DNA from: Accumulibacter sp.
GTDB taxonomy: Bacteria; Pseudomonadota; Gammaproteobacteria; Burkholderiales; Rhodocyclaceae
Direction: 5' to 3'
NCBI GenBank assembly: GCA_031274075.1
Contig: JAISQQ010000328.1
Span: 1 to 8,326, forward strand
DNA: 8,326 bases
The notes beneath the pieces are model-generated. The model did not search any database. It had not been told where the DNA came from and saw only the letters and a program-made list of their open reading frames with translations. The translations under genes and the position numbers were made by a program. Below, in pieces: positions 1 through 5,689 of this stretch (position 1 is its first letter; each line of letters opens with the position of its first letter).

Positions 1-854
1 GCCAGCGCCATTTGCGCCAGGGTCTGGCCGCGGCGGCTGGCGATTTCCTTCAGTTGGCGAATCCGTTCGAGCGTGGCCGGGGCGAGGTAGTTTTCCCGGA
101 ACGACGCGGCTCCCTTGGCCTTGCGCGAGTCGGCCGGCACGCCGGCGAGGTATTTTCCGGTCAGCAGGCCCTGCGCCAGCGGCGAGAAGACGATGCAGCC
201 GATGCCTTGGTCGCGCAGCGTATCGAGCAGATCCTTCTCGATCCAGCGGTTGAGCATCGAATACGACGGCTGGCTGATCACGCACGGCGCGCCCATGGCC
301 TTGAGCAGGGTCGAGGCTTCCCGTGTCTTTTTCGCCGAATACGAGGAGATTCCGGCGTACAGCGCCTTGCCCTGGCGCACGGCGGTGGCGAGCGCGCCCA
401 GGGTTTCCTCGAGGGGCGTCTGCGGATCGAAGCGGTGCGAGTAGAAGATGTCCACGTAGTCGAGCCGCATGCGCTTGAGGCTCTGGTCCAGGCTGGCCAG
501 CAGGTGTTTGCGCGAGCCGTTGGCGCCGTAGGGGCCGGGCCACATCGGGTAGCCGGCCTTGGTCGAAACGATGATCTCGTCGCGATGCGGCGCAAGCTCG
601 CGCGACAATACTTCGCCGAACAGTTCCTCGGCGGCGCCCGGCGGCGGGCCGTAGTTGTTGGCCAGGTCGAAATGGGTGATCCCCAGGTCGAAGGCGCGCA
701 AGAGCAGTTCGCGCGCCGCCGCGGGGTCGGCGCTCTGGCCGAAGTTGTGCCACAGCCCGAGCGAGAAGGCGGGCAGTTTCAGTCCACTCTGGCCCACGCT
801 GCGGTAGGGCATCGCGTCGTAGCGTTTTTCCGCCGGGGTCCACTTCGTATTCAT
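1..854 (-). CDS. Aldo/keto reductase, YghZ/Gpr (L-glyceraldehyde 3-phosphate reductase) type, 3' end outside window
   Basis: This is a cytoplasmic NADPH-dependent aldo/keto reductase. The closest family I recognise is E. coli YghZ/Gpr, which reduces L-glyceraldehyde 3-phosphate and methylglyoxal. 284 codons are visible and the frame is open to the left edge, so the C-terminus (roughly 50-60 residues by family length) is missing. The protein starts MNTKWTPAEKRYDAM and carries LPAFSLGLWHNFG (28-39). The expected catalytic tetrad is present: D63 and Y68 in FDLANNYGPPPG, K99 in STKAGY, and H140 in DIFYSHR. SPLAQGLLTGKY near residue 230 is the cofactor-side loop typical of the family. The ATG at 854 follows AGGAG at 862-866 by 7 bases. 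The gene lies 55 bases after dctM with no terminator visible between them, so it is probably cotranscribed. The family call is secure; the physiological substrate is not. Confidence 0.93.
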   Translation of the reverse strand, partial: MNTKWTPAEKRYDAMPYRSVGQSGLKLPAFSLGLWHNFGQSADPAAARELLLRAFDLGITHFDLANNYGPPPGAAEELFGEVLSRELAPHRDEIIVSTKAGYPMWPGPYGANGSRKHLLASLDQSLKRMRLDYVDIFYSHRFDPQTPLEETLGALATAVRQGKALYAGISSYSAKKTREASTLLKAMGAPCVISQPSYSMLNRWIEKDLLDTLRDQGIGCIVFSPLAQGLLTGKYLAGVPADSRKAKGAASFRENYLAPATLERIRQLKEIASRRGQTLAQMAL

Positions 855-861
855 ATCTTTT

Positions 862-866
862 CTCCT
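862..866 (-). promoter_or_regulatory. Ribosome binding site of the aldo/keto reductase
   Basis: AGGAG lies 7 bases before ATG 854 on the minus strand. It fixes the start of the partial aldo/keto reductase gene, which otherwise has only the left-edge truncation to judge by. Confidence 0.75.
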
Positions 867-909
867 GTCCGGACTTCGTTGGGCGAGAATTCGATCCCCG
901 CCGGGAAAC

Positions 910-2199
910 TCAATTGGGCATGAACCATTGTATGGGCACCAGCACCAGCTGCGGGAAGAGCGTGAGCAGCAGCAGCAGGACGATTTCGATCCACATGTAG
1001 GGCAATACCCTTTTGATGATTTCGTCCAGGCTGACCTTGCCGACGCCCGCGGCGACGTTGAGCACGGTGCCGACCGGCGGCGTCAGCAGCCCGATCATGT
1101 TGTTGAACACGAACATGAAGCCGAAATAGATCGGGTCGATGCCCGCCTTCAGGACGATCGGCATCAGGACCGGCGTGAGAATCAGGATCGTCGGCGTCGA
1201 ATCCATCGCGGTTCCGACCAGGAGCACGAGCAGGTTGATGGCGAACATCAGCAGGATCTTGTTGTCCATCACCGGCGCGAGGGTGTCCGCCAGATGCGCC
1301 GGGATGTTCGCCACGGCGATCAGCCACGAGGAGATCATCGCCGCCGCCGCCAGGAACATGACGACGCTGGTCGTCTTGGCCGACGCGACCAGCACCCGGG
1401 TGATGTTGCTGAATTTGAGTTCGCGGTAGATGAAAAGACCGACGAACAGGGCGTAGAAGACCGCGACGGCGGCCGATTCGGTCGGCGTGCAGATGCCGAA
1501 GCGCAGCCCGACGATGATGATCACCGGCAGGATGAAGGCCCAGACGGCGTCCCGGCTCGTTCTCAGCACCACCCGGAACGGCTGCTTGGGCTGCACCTTG
1601 AATTTTTCCTTGCGCGCGATCCACGCCCAGGTCGCCGCCAGGCACAGGCACAGCAGCACCGCGGGGATGATGCCGGACATGAACAGGCGGGTGATCGAGA
1701 CGTTGCCGGTGACGCCGAAGATGATCATCGGCACGCTGGGCGGCGTCAGCGGCGGAATGATGCCCGCCGACGCGATCAGCGCCGCCGAGTGGCTGCGCTT
1801 GTAGCCCGCCTCCTCCATGACCGGGATGAGGATGGAACCGAGCGCGGCGACGTCGGCGATGGCCGATCCCGTCAGTCCGGAAAAGAGCAGGGTGGCCAGG
1901 ATGGCGACGTAGCCCAGGCCGCCCTTGACGTGGCCGATGACGGCGATGGAGAAGTCGATGATCCGCTTGGAGACGCCGCCGGCGTTCATCAGCTCGCCCG
2001 CCAGGATGAAGAAGGCGATGGCCATCAGCGGATAGTTGTCCGCGCCGTCGAGCAGCGTCTGCGCCAGGATTTGCGTGTCGAACATATCCAGATGGAGCAG
2101 CAGCGCGATGCCGCTCATGATGAGGGAATGGGCGATGGGGACGCCCAGCGCCATCGCCAGCAGCAGCGAGCCGAGAAACACGAACATGGTCATGGCCAT
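910..2199 (-). CDS. dctM: TRAP transporter large permease, DctM family
   Basis: This is the 429-residue large membrane subunit of a tripartite ATP-independent periplasmic transporter. It forms the ion-coupled translocation channel, normally sodium-driven, and works with DctQ and the DctP receptor. Family signatures are AIAFFILAGELMNAGG (60-75), GLTGSAIADVAALGSI (108-123), SAGIIPPLTPPS (144-155), CTPTESAAVAV (237-247), the DSTPTILILTPVLMP stretch (333-347) and GLLTPPVGTVLN (370-381). The many hydrophobic helices and helix-breaking PP and SG motifs fit the elevator-type fold. The frame is open far upstream (to 2703), but that extension is the antisense-like shadow of dctQ. ATG 2199 is chosen because AAGGAGGG at 2208-2215 sits 7 bases before the stop codon-start overlap. 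The start overlaps the dctQ stop as TAATG, which points to translational coupling. Length is normal for unfused DctM. Confidence 0.96.
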   Translation of the reverse strand: MAMTMFVFLGSLLLAMALGVPIAHSLIMSGIALLLHLDMFDTQILAQTLLDGADNYPLMAIAFFILAGELMNAGGVSKRIIDFSIAVIGHVKGGLGYVAILATLLFSGLTGSAIADVAALGSILIPVMEEAGYKRSHSAALIASAGIIPPLTPPSVPMIIFGVTGNVSITRLFMSGIIPAVLLCLCLAATWAWIARKEKFKVQPKQPFRVVLRTSRDAVWAFILPVIIIVGLRFGICTPTESAAVAVFYALFVGLFIYRELKFSNITRVLVASAKTTSVVMFLAAAAMISSWLIAVANIPAHLADTLAPVMDNKILLMFAINLLVLLVGTAMDSTPTILILTPVLMPIVLKAGIDPIYFGFMFVFNNMIGLLTPPVGTVLNVAAGVGKVSLDEIIKRVLPYMWIEIVLLLLLTLFPQLVLVPIQWFMPN

Positions 2200-2756
2200 T
2201 ATTTTTGCCCTCCTTCGCCCGCTTCGGCGGAGGCTTCGTCGATGAATTTCTGGTCTTCCGTATCCACGGTCATGGAGAGTTCCTTCCCGCTCGCCTTGTT
2301 GGTGAGCAGGCGGTACAGGTTGAACAGCGCGATCGCCACCATGCCCACGCTGCAAACGAAGCCGGAGACGTAGACGAAGGCCAGCGGCAGGCGCATCGAC
2401 GCCGACACCTGGTCCGTGGTCAGCAGCGTCAATTGCCACGTGCCGTGGGCGCACAGCCCCATGGTGATGGCCAGCAGCGTGTTGGTCAGGATGAATACGC
2501 GCCGCTTGTTCGCCAGCGACAGCCGGCTGACCAGCGTATCCACGCCGAGGTGGGCGTTTTCCCGCGAGGCCACGATGGCTCCCAGGAAGATCAGCCAGAT
2601 GAACAGGTATCGGGACGCCTCGTCGGCCCAGGTGAGTCCCTCGTTGAAGAAATAGCGCAGCACGACGTTGCTGAAAACGAAGACCGCCATGCACGACAGG
2701 CATATCGCTATCGCCGCGTGCAGGACGCGGTTGACTATCTGGCTGAGATTACCCAT
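2199..2756 (-). CDS. dctQ: TRAP transporter small permease, DctQ family
   Basis: This is the 185-residue small membrane subunit of the TRAP transporter. It is an obligate partner of DctM and docks the periplasmic receptor. Four hydrophobic segments are visible at about 10-32, 48-65, 86-106 and 124-147. The DctQ signature is strong: VVLRYFFNEGLTWADEASRY (31-50) followed by LFIWLIFLGAIVASRENAHLG, with the conserved W, E and SRYLF. After the last helix comes a polar, acidic tail (about 155-185, rich in E and D), longer than in many DctQ proteins. ATG 2756 has GAGG at 2763-2766, 6 bases upstream. The gene follows dctP after a 108-base gap holding a terminator-like hairpin, and its TAA stop shares one base with the dctM start. 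Small permeases diverge quickly, so the family call rests on the signature plus position between dctP and dctM. Confidence 0.94.
   Translation of the reverse strand: MGNLSQIVNRVLHAAIAICLSCMAVFVFSNVVLRYFFNEGLTWADEASRYLFIWLIFLGAIVASRENAHLGVDTLVSRLSLANKRRVFILTNTLLAITMGLCAHGTWQLTLLTTDQVSASMRLPLAFVYVSGFVCSVGMVAIALFNLYRLLTNKASGKELSMTVDTEDQKFIDEASAEAGEGGQK
2208..2215 (-). promoter_or_regulatory. Ribosome binding site deciding the dctM start
   Basis: AAGGAGGG lies inside the last codons of dctQ, 8 bases before ATG 2199. It is the reason for choosing the first of three closely spaced ATG codons (2199, 2193, 2187) over the long upstream open frame. Confidence 0.8.
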
Positions 2757-2778
2757 TTCTGGCCTCGTTCCGAAGGCG

Positions 2779-2836
2779 AAAAAAGGAGCAGGATCGTTGT
2801 CTGCCCGATTGGCCGGGCGAATTTCAACGATCCTGC
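2779..2836 (-). terminator. Intercistronic terminator/attenuator between dctP and dctQ
   Basis: A perfect 12-base inverted repeat, GCAGGATCGTTG at 2788-2799 and its complement at 2825-2836, encloses a smaller hairpin (GCCCG at 2803-2807 with CGGGC at 2814-2818). On the minus strand the structure is followed by TCC and then six T (complement of 2779-2784). This has the form of a rho-independent terminator placed 28 bases after the dctP stop and before dctQ. In TRAP operons the receptor is needed in excess over the membrane subunits. A partial terminator, or a 3' stem that protects dctP mRNA from decay, would give that ratio. Termination efficiency is inferred, not known. Confidence 0.78.
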
Positions 2837-2864
2837 GCTTGCTGGCGACGATTACCCGGCGCGC

Positions 2865-3881
2865 TTACTTGTTGCCGGCCTTGGCGATCTCATCCCTGAT
2901 GGTCTTCAGGTTGTCGGCGCCGAAATCGGCCTCGAACTGTTGCGCGATGGTCTTGGTCGCTTCCACGAAGGCATTGTGCTGTTCCGGCGTCAGGCGGGTG
3001 ACCGTCATGCCTGCTTTTTCCATGCCGTCGACGGCTTTGCCCATGGTTTCGCGATTGACCTGGCGCTGATACACGGCGGATTCCTTGGCCGCCTTGAGGA
3101 TCAGCGCCTGGTCTTCCGCCGACAGCCTGTCCCACAGCCGCTTGCTGTACATGAAGACGAAGGGGGAATAGAAGTGGTTCGACAGCGTCGTGTACTTCTG
3201 CACTTCGTAGTATTTCTGCAGGAAGTTGGTGGTCGACGGGTTTTCCTGGCCGTCGATCGTCTTTTGCTGCAAGGCCGAGAAGATTTCGCTGAAGGGCATC
3301 GGCGTCGGGTTGGCGCCCATGCCCCTGAAGGTGGCCAGATGCACCGGATTTTCCATCGTCCGGATCTTCAGCCCTTTCAGATCGGCTGGCGACTTGATCT
3401 CGCGCACACTGTTGGTCAACTGGCGGAAACCGTTTTCCCAGAAAGCCATGCCGATGATCCCCTGGCTGGGCAGGGACTCCAGGTATTTCTGCCCGAACGG
3501 CCCGTCGAGGACCTTGTCCGCGACTTCCTCGTTGGGGAACAGGAAAGGCAGATCGAAGACCATCCATTTCTTGTCCAGCCCGGCGATCGGCGCGGTCGAC
3601 GGACAGGTCATTTCCAGGGTACCGGCGCGCAGCGAAGTCATCATCTTGGTGTCGTCGCCGAGTTGCGCGTTGGCGAAAAGGTCGACCTTGAACCGGCCGC
3701 CGGATTCCTTCTCGACGAGTTCCTTGAATTTCAGCAGGCCGGTGTACTGAGGGCTCTGCTCGTTCAGGCCGATGCCCACCTTGATCGTTCTCGTTTCGGC
3801 GGCGCTTGCCGGCGCGATCATCAAACCGGCGGCGAGCAAAAGCCCCAGTGTCGTGCTGACCATCTTGAACGTGCTTTTCAT
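2865..3881 (-). CDS. dctP: TRAP transporter periplasmic substrate-binding protein, DctP family
   Basis: This is the 338-residue periplasmic receptor that captures the substrate, typically a carboxylic acid, and hands it to DctQM. A Sec signal peptide is clear: MKSTFK, a hydrophobic run at 10-23, then APASA with likely cleavage after residue 27. The mature part begins with AETRTIKVGIGLNEQSPQY. DctP landmarks are LPFLFPNEEVADKVLDGPFG (111-130), DLKGLKIRT with R174, the arginine that in this family binds the substrate carboxylate, MPFSEIFSALQQKTIDGQENP (195-215) and a C-terminal helical hinge region. The ATG at 3881 is chosen over upstream in-frame starts (open to 3926) because GGAGG at 3889-3893 sits 7 bases before it and it puts the signal peptide at the N-terminus. 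The upstream region holds three 21-base-spaced repeats. Substrate class cannot be fixed from sequence alone; a C4-dicarboxylate or 2-hydroxy/keto acid is plausible. Confidence 0.96.
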   Translation of the reverse strand: MKSTFKMVSTTLGLLLAAGLMIAPASAAETRTIKVGIGLNEQSPQYTGLLKFKELVEKESGGRFKVDLFANAQLGDDTKMMTSLRAGTLEMTCPSTAPIAGLDKKWMVFDLPFLFPNEEVADKVLDGPFGQKYLESLPSQGIIGMAFWENGFRQLTNSVREIKSPADLKGLKIRTMENPVHLATFRGMGANPTPMPFSEIFSALQQKTIDGQENPSTTNFLQKYYEVQKYTTLSNHFYSPFVFMYSKRLWDRLSAEDQALILKAAKESAVYQRQVNRETMGKAVDGMEKAGMTVTRLTPEQHNAFVEATKTIAQQFEADFGADNLKTIRDEIAKAGNK

Positions 3882-3888
3882 TGTGTTT

Positions 3889-3893
3889 CCTCC
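3889..3893 (-). promoter_or_regulatory. Ribosome binding site deciding the dctP start
   Basis: GGAGG lies 7 bases before ATG 3881. It selects this start over in-frame ATG codons up to 3926 and places the signal peptide exactly at the N-terminus. Confidence 0.85.
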
Positions 3894-3915
3894 GTAGGGT
3901 GATGCGTTAGTCATG

Positions 3916-3928
3916 ATTTGCCGCAAAT
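3916..3928. promoter_or_regulatory. 13-base palindrome in the dctP leader, possible operator
   Basis: ATTTGC and GCAAAT form a perfect inverted repeat around a single central base, 35 bases upstream of the dctP start codon. Its position near the likely transcription start and its short symmetrical form fit a repressor binding site. The regulator family cannot be named. Confidence 0.35.
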
Positions 3929-3951
3929 TGCCTTGGCGCTTGTTACGTTTT

Positions 3952-4006
3952 TTACGAATTGTACTACATTTCTTACGGATTGTACTGCTTGTTTCATGAA
4001 TTGTAC
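3952..4006. promoter_or_regulatory. Three 13-base direct repeats at exact 21-base spacing upstream of dctP, candidate operator array
   Basis: The plus-strand copies are TTACGAATTGTAC (3952-3964), TTACGGATTGTAC (3973-3985) and the weaker TCATGAATTGTAC (3994-4006). Start-to-start spacing is 21 bases each time, two helical turns, which would put bound proteins on one face of the DNA. Each of the first two copies is itself an imperfect palindrome, TAC-N5-GTA. On the minus strand each repeat contains TACAAT, five of six bases of a -10 box, so one may double as the dctP promoter. A degenerate further copy may exist near 4018-4028. The array lies about 70-125 bases upstream of dctP, the expected place for operators. 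No regulator gene is in the window. Confidence 0.55.
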
Positions 4007-4093
4007 CTGCCTGCCTCTCGAATCGTGAATCTCCGGACTATCGGCGGATGGCGGATTCCTCGCAAACGCCGGGACCGCCAAGGGGCGAGCGGC

Positions 4094-5080
4094 CTACCAG
4101 CGGTTGACCCAATGGGTGGGCGTGCCCGTGGTCAGTATCTCGGCGGCGGCCTGGGCGGCCTTTTCCTGCATCGTGTAGACCGTGGCCTCCGAGTACCAGC
4201 CGGTGTGGTCGGTCAGGATCACGTTGTCGAGGCCGCGCAGCGGACAGTCGCCGGCAATCGGCTCCGGGTCGAGCACGTCGAGCGCCGCGCCAAAAATCTT
4301 CCTGGCCTTCAAGGCGTCGGCCAGCGCCGGGACGTCGACCAGGCCGCCGCGCGAGGTATTGACCAGGCAGGTCTTCCCGTTCATCAAGGCCAGCGTCCGG
4401 GCATTGACCAGATGGCGCGTTTCCGGCGTGGCCGGCGCGTGCAGGGAGATGATCCGGGCGTCGCGGCAAAGGGTCTCGAAATCGGTCCGCCTGGCCTGGA
4501 ACTGGGCGGCGAAATCGTCGCTAATGTAGGGGTCATGGACGAGAACCTCGTCGATGCCGAAGGCGCGCATCCTTTTGAGGTAGGCGCGGGCGATCTTGCC
4601 GAAACCGACCAGGCCCAGGGTCGAACCGGCGATCCGGTAGATCGGCTCTCGCTGGGCGATGTTCCATTGCCCGGCGTTCACCTGCGCGTGGCGGCTGACG
4701 ACGCGCCGCGCCAGGGCCAGCGTCAAGGCCGCCGCGTGGTCCGCGACTTCGATGTCGGCGCCGTAGTCGGGAACGTTGGCCACCTTGACGCCGCGCTGCC
4801 GGGCGGCGTCCAGGTCGACGTTGTCGACGCCGATGCCGTAGCGGACGATCCCGCCGCCCTCGCGCAGCCGGCCGATGGCCTGCGCGTCCATCAGCGGAAG
4901 ATCGCGCACCATGACCACGTCGAGGTCCGCCAGTTGTTCCAGCAGCCGCGCCCGGTCGCCGCCCCAGCGCAGGAAGCGCACTTCCGCGCCCAGCGGCTCC
5001 AAAAGAGCGCTTTCGACGCGGTGGTCGGCGTAACCCGGTTCCGTGATGCCGACGACGAATTTCCTGTCCTGCTTGCCCAT
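4094..5080 (-). CDS. D-isomer-specific 2-hydroxyacid dehydrogenase, NAD-binding
   Basis: This is a 328-residue cytoplasmic oxidoreductase of the D-2-hydroxyacid dehydrogenase family (SerA, CtBP, glyoxylate/hydroxypyruvate reductase relatives). The family interconverts 2-keto acids and D-2-hydroxy acids. The substrate domain includes IVRYGIGVDNVDLDAARQRG (78-97). The Rossmann motif is LGLVGFGKIARAY (155-167), with A164 where many members have the third glycine, and D183 in VHDPY favours NAD over NADP. The catalytic triad is complete: R244 in NTSRGGLVD, E273 in LDPEP, and H292 in LTDHTGWYSE. The frame can also begin at GTG 5092. ATG 5080 is preferred because GGAG at 5092-5095 precedes it by 11 bases and overlaps the GTG. 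It lies upstream of and in line with dctPQM, across a 212-base gap. Its length and lack of ACT domain argue against a full serine-pathway SerA. The exact substrate is unknown. Confidence 0.93.
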   Translation of the reverse strand: MGKQDRKFVVGITEPGYADHRVESALLEPLGAEVRFLRWGGDRARLLEQLADLDVVMVRDLPLMDAQAIGRLREGGGIVRYGIGVDNVDLDAARQRGVKVANVPDYGADIEVADHAAALTLALARRVVSRHAQVNAGQWNIAQREPIYRIAGSTLGLVGFGKIARAYLKRMRAFGIDEVLVHDPYISDDFAAQFQARRTDFETLCRDARIISLHAPATPETRHLVNARTLALMNGKTCLVNTSRGGLVDVPALADALKARKIFGAALDVLDPEPIAGDCPLRGLDNVILTDHTGWYSEATVYTMQEKAAQAAAEILTTGTPTHWVNRW

Positions 5081-5116
5081 GTTCCCACCCACTCCATCAC
5101 TTGTTTTTGGAAAAGA

Positions 5117-5157
5117 GCCGCGTTTGACTCGAAGAAGCCTGGATTCCCCGTCGCGGC
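5117..5157 (-). promoter_or_regulatory. Leader hairpin before the hydroxyacid dehydrogenase
   Basis: GCCGCG at 5117-5122 is complementary to CGCGGC at 5152-5157. On the minus strand the stem is followed by TCTTTTCC. It lies between the TATAAT box and the start codon. A six-base stem with a long loop is a weak structure; an attenuator is possible but not demonstrated. Confidence 0.25.
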
Positions 5158-5178
5158 CCGTGATTTCTTGAAGCGACG

Positions 5179-5184
5179 ATTATA
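5179..5184 (-). promoter_or_regulatory. Candidate -10 box of the hydroxyacid dehydrogenase promoter
   Basis: The minus strand carries a perfect TATAAT here, about 100 bases before ATG 5080. No good TTGACA match lies at the right distance; CTGAAC and TGAACC just upstream match weakly. The start of repeat element copy 1 lies only 20 bases further upstream. It is the best promoter candidate for the dehydrogenase and perhaps for the whole transporter locus. Confidence 0.45.
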
Positions 5185-5204
5185 GTTCCATTCGATTCGT
5201 CCGG

Positions 5205-5319
5205 TTCAGAAGACAGATATTCAGAAGACAGATATTCAGAAGACAGAGGACTGATGACAGAGGACAGTTCAGTCACCGGGCGCTTCGCGCCCGCAAATAT
5301 TACTGTCTTCTGTCCTCTG
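5205..5319. repeat. Composite heptad-hairpin repeat element, copy 1
   Basis: The element has a left arm, a core and a right arm. The left arm (5205-5267) has CAG-led units such as CAGAAGA and CAGAGGA, ending in CAG. The core is 35 bases (5268-5302): TTCAGTCAC, a perfect 7-base stem CGGGCGC/GCGCCCG with a TTC loop (5277-5293), and CAAATATTA. The right arm (5303-5319) is CTGTCTT, CTGTCCT, CTG. The two arms are largely complementary, so the whole can fold into one long hairpin. The left arm begins with a 15-base unit repeated twice and a third time in part (5205-5249). Copies 2 and 3 share the core with only one to two differences each. Confidence 0.85.
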
Positions 5320-5337
5320 GAATGCCGGTCGTAAACT

Positions 5338-5402
5338 CCGGCGCGAAGCGCCGGTAAACCCTGTTCCCTGCCACCTGCCACCTGCCACCTGATCCCTGAG
5401 AA
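5338..5402. repeat. Related GC hairpin followed by CTG-led heptads
   Basis: A perfect 7-base stem CCGGCGC/GCGCCGG with a GAA loop (5338-5354) is flanked by GTAAAC on both sides. It is followed by six successive 7-base units that all begin with CTG (5361-5402): CTGTTCC, three CTGCCAC, CTGATCC and CTGAGAA. The stem resembles the reverse complement of the core hairpin in the neighbouring elements, with a compensating base-pair change. The layout (hairpin, short A-rich linker, CTG heptads) is the same as in the right half of copies 1-3. Confidence 0.65.
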
Positions 5403-5408
5403 GCTTTT

Positions 5409-5498
5409 CCCTGGGAGCGCTGGGCACCAGCCCCGCATTTAATCCGCACCATGACGCTGCCGCCGCCGTTGCGGGGCTGGTGCCCCGCGCTCCCAGGG
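5409..5498. repeat. Inverted repeat, 28-base arms with one mismatch
   Basis: The left arm (5409-5436) contains TGGGAGCGCTGGGCACCAG followed by CCCCGC. It is the reverse complement of the right arm (5471-5498), except for T5421 opposite C5486. The 34-base loop holds no reading frame of note. The arms read like a dispersed palindromic repeat and differ in sequence from the heptad-hairpin elements on either side. It could form a very stable RNA hairpin or DNA cruciform. No transposase or terminal duplication is visible. Confidence 0.75.
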
Positions 5499-5548
5499 GC
5501 TTTCCACGCGCCGAGCCGGCGAAAGATTTTCGTAGGGCGGAGGCTGGT

Positions 5549-5645
5549 CAGAAGACAGAGGACCGTTCAGTTACCGGGCGCTTCGCGTCCGCAAATATTA
5601 CTGTCCTCTGTCCTCTGTCTTCTGTCCTCTGTCTTCTGTCCTCTG
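5549..5645. repeat. Composite heptad-hairpin repeat element, copy 2
   Basis: The left arm is CAGAAGA, CAGAGGA, then CCG in place of CAG (5549-5565). The 35-base core (5566-5600) differs from copy 1 at two bases, one of which (GT for GC) puts a mismatch into the hairpin stem. The right arm has six full 7-base units, CTGTCCT or CTGTCTT, plus a final CTG (5601-5645). It is the longest right arm of the three copies. The element ends 20 bases from the T-tract of the HAD gene terminator. Confidence 0.87.
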
Positions 5646-5664
5646 AACAACCCAGCCGCGTTTC

Positions 5665-5689
5665 AAAAACGATGGCATTCATGCCATCG
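5665..5689 (-). terminator. Rho-independent terminator overlapping the HAD phosphatase stop codon
   Basis: CGATGGCA (5670-5677) and TGCCATCG (5682-5689) form a perfect 8-base stem around a 4-base loop. On the minus strand it is followed directly by five T (complement of 5665-5669). The loop contains the stop codon of the phosphatase. It would end transcription of the prfC-phosphatase unit before the repeat island. Confidence 0.75.

Noticed and set aside
928..2373. A 481-residue plus-strand frame opposite dctM and dctQ
   Set aside because: It is dominated by D, R, Q and H, as expected from the antisense of hydrophobic membrane-protein codons, with no domain or ribosome binding site.
2205..3902. 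A 565-residue plus-strand frame opposite dctQ and dctP
   Set aside because: It crosses two well-supported minus-strand genes and the gap between them; low-complexity composition marks it as a shadow.
4049..4080. Terminator after the hydroxyacid dehydrogenase
   Set aside because: TGGCGG and CCGCCA can pair, but the stem is six bases with a long loop and no T-tract follows on the minus strand.
5139..5150. Decayed half of a dRS3-like repeat in the dehydrogenase leader
   Set aside because: CCTGGATTCC matches one half-site, but the complementary half is not recognisable, so chance cannot be excluded.
3959..5185. A 408-residue plus-strand frame opposite the dehydrogenase
   Set aside because: It is antisense to a gene with a complete catalytic triad and has no domain of its own.
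5097..5438. A 113-residue minus-strand frame across the repeat island
   Set aside because: It translates the tandem and hairpin repeats into low-complexity serine-rich protein and has no ribosome binding site.
5409..5498. Insertion sequence ends
   Set aside because: The inverted arms enclose only 34 bases, with no transposase and no target duplication seen.
5205..5645. CRISPR array
   Set aside because: Repeat units are 7 or 15 bases without unique spacers, and the larger elements are palindromic composites; no cas genes are present.
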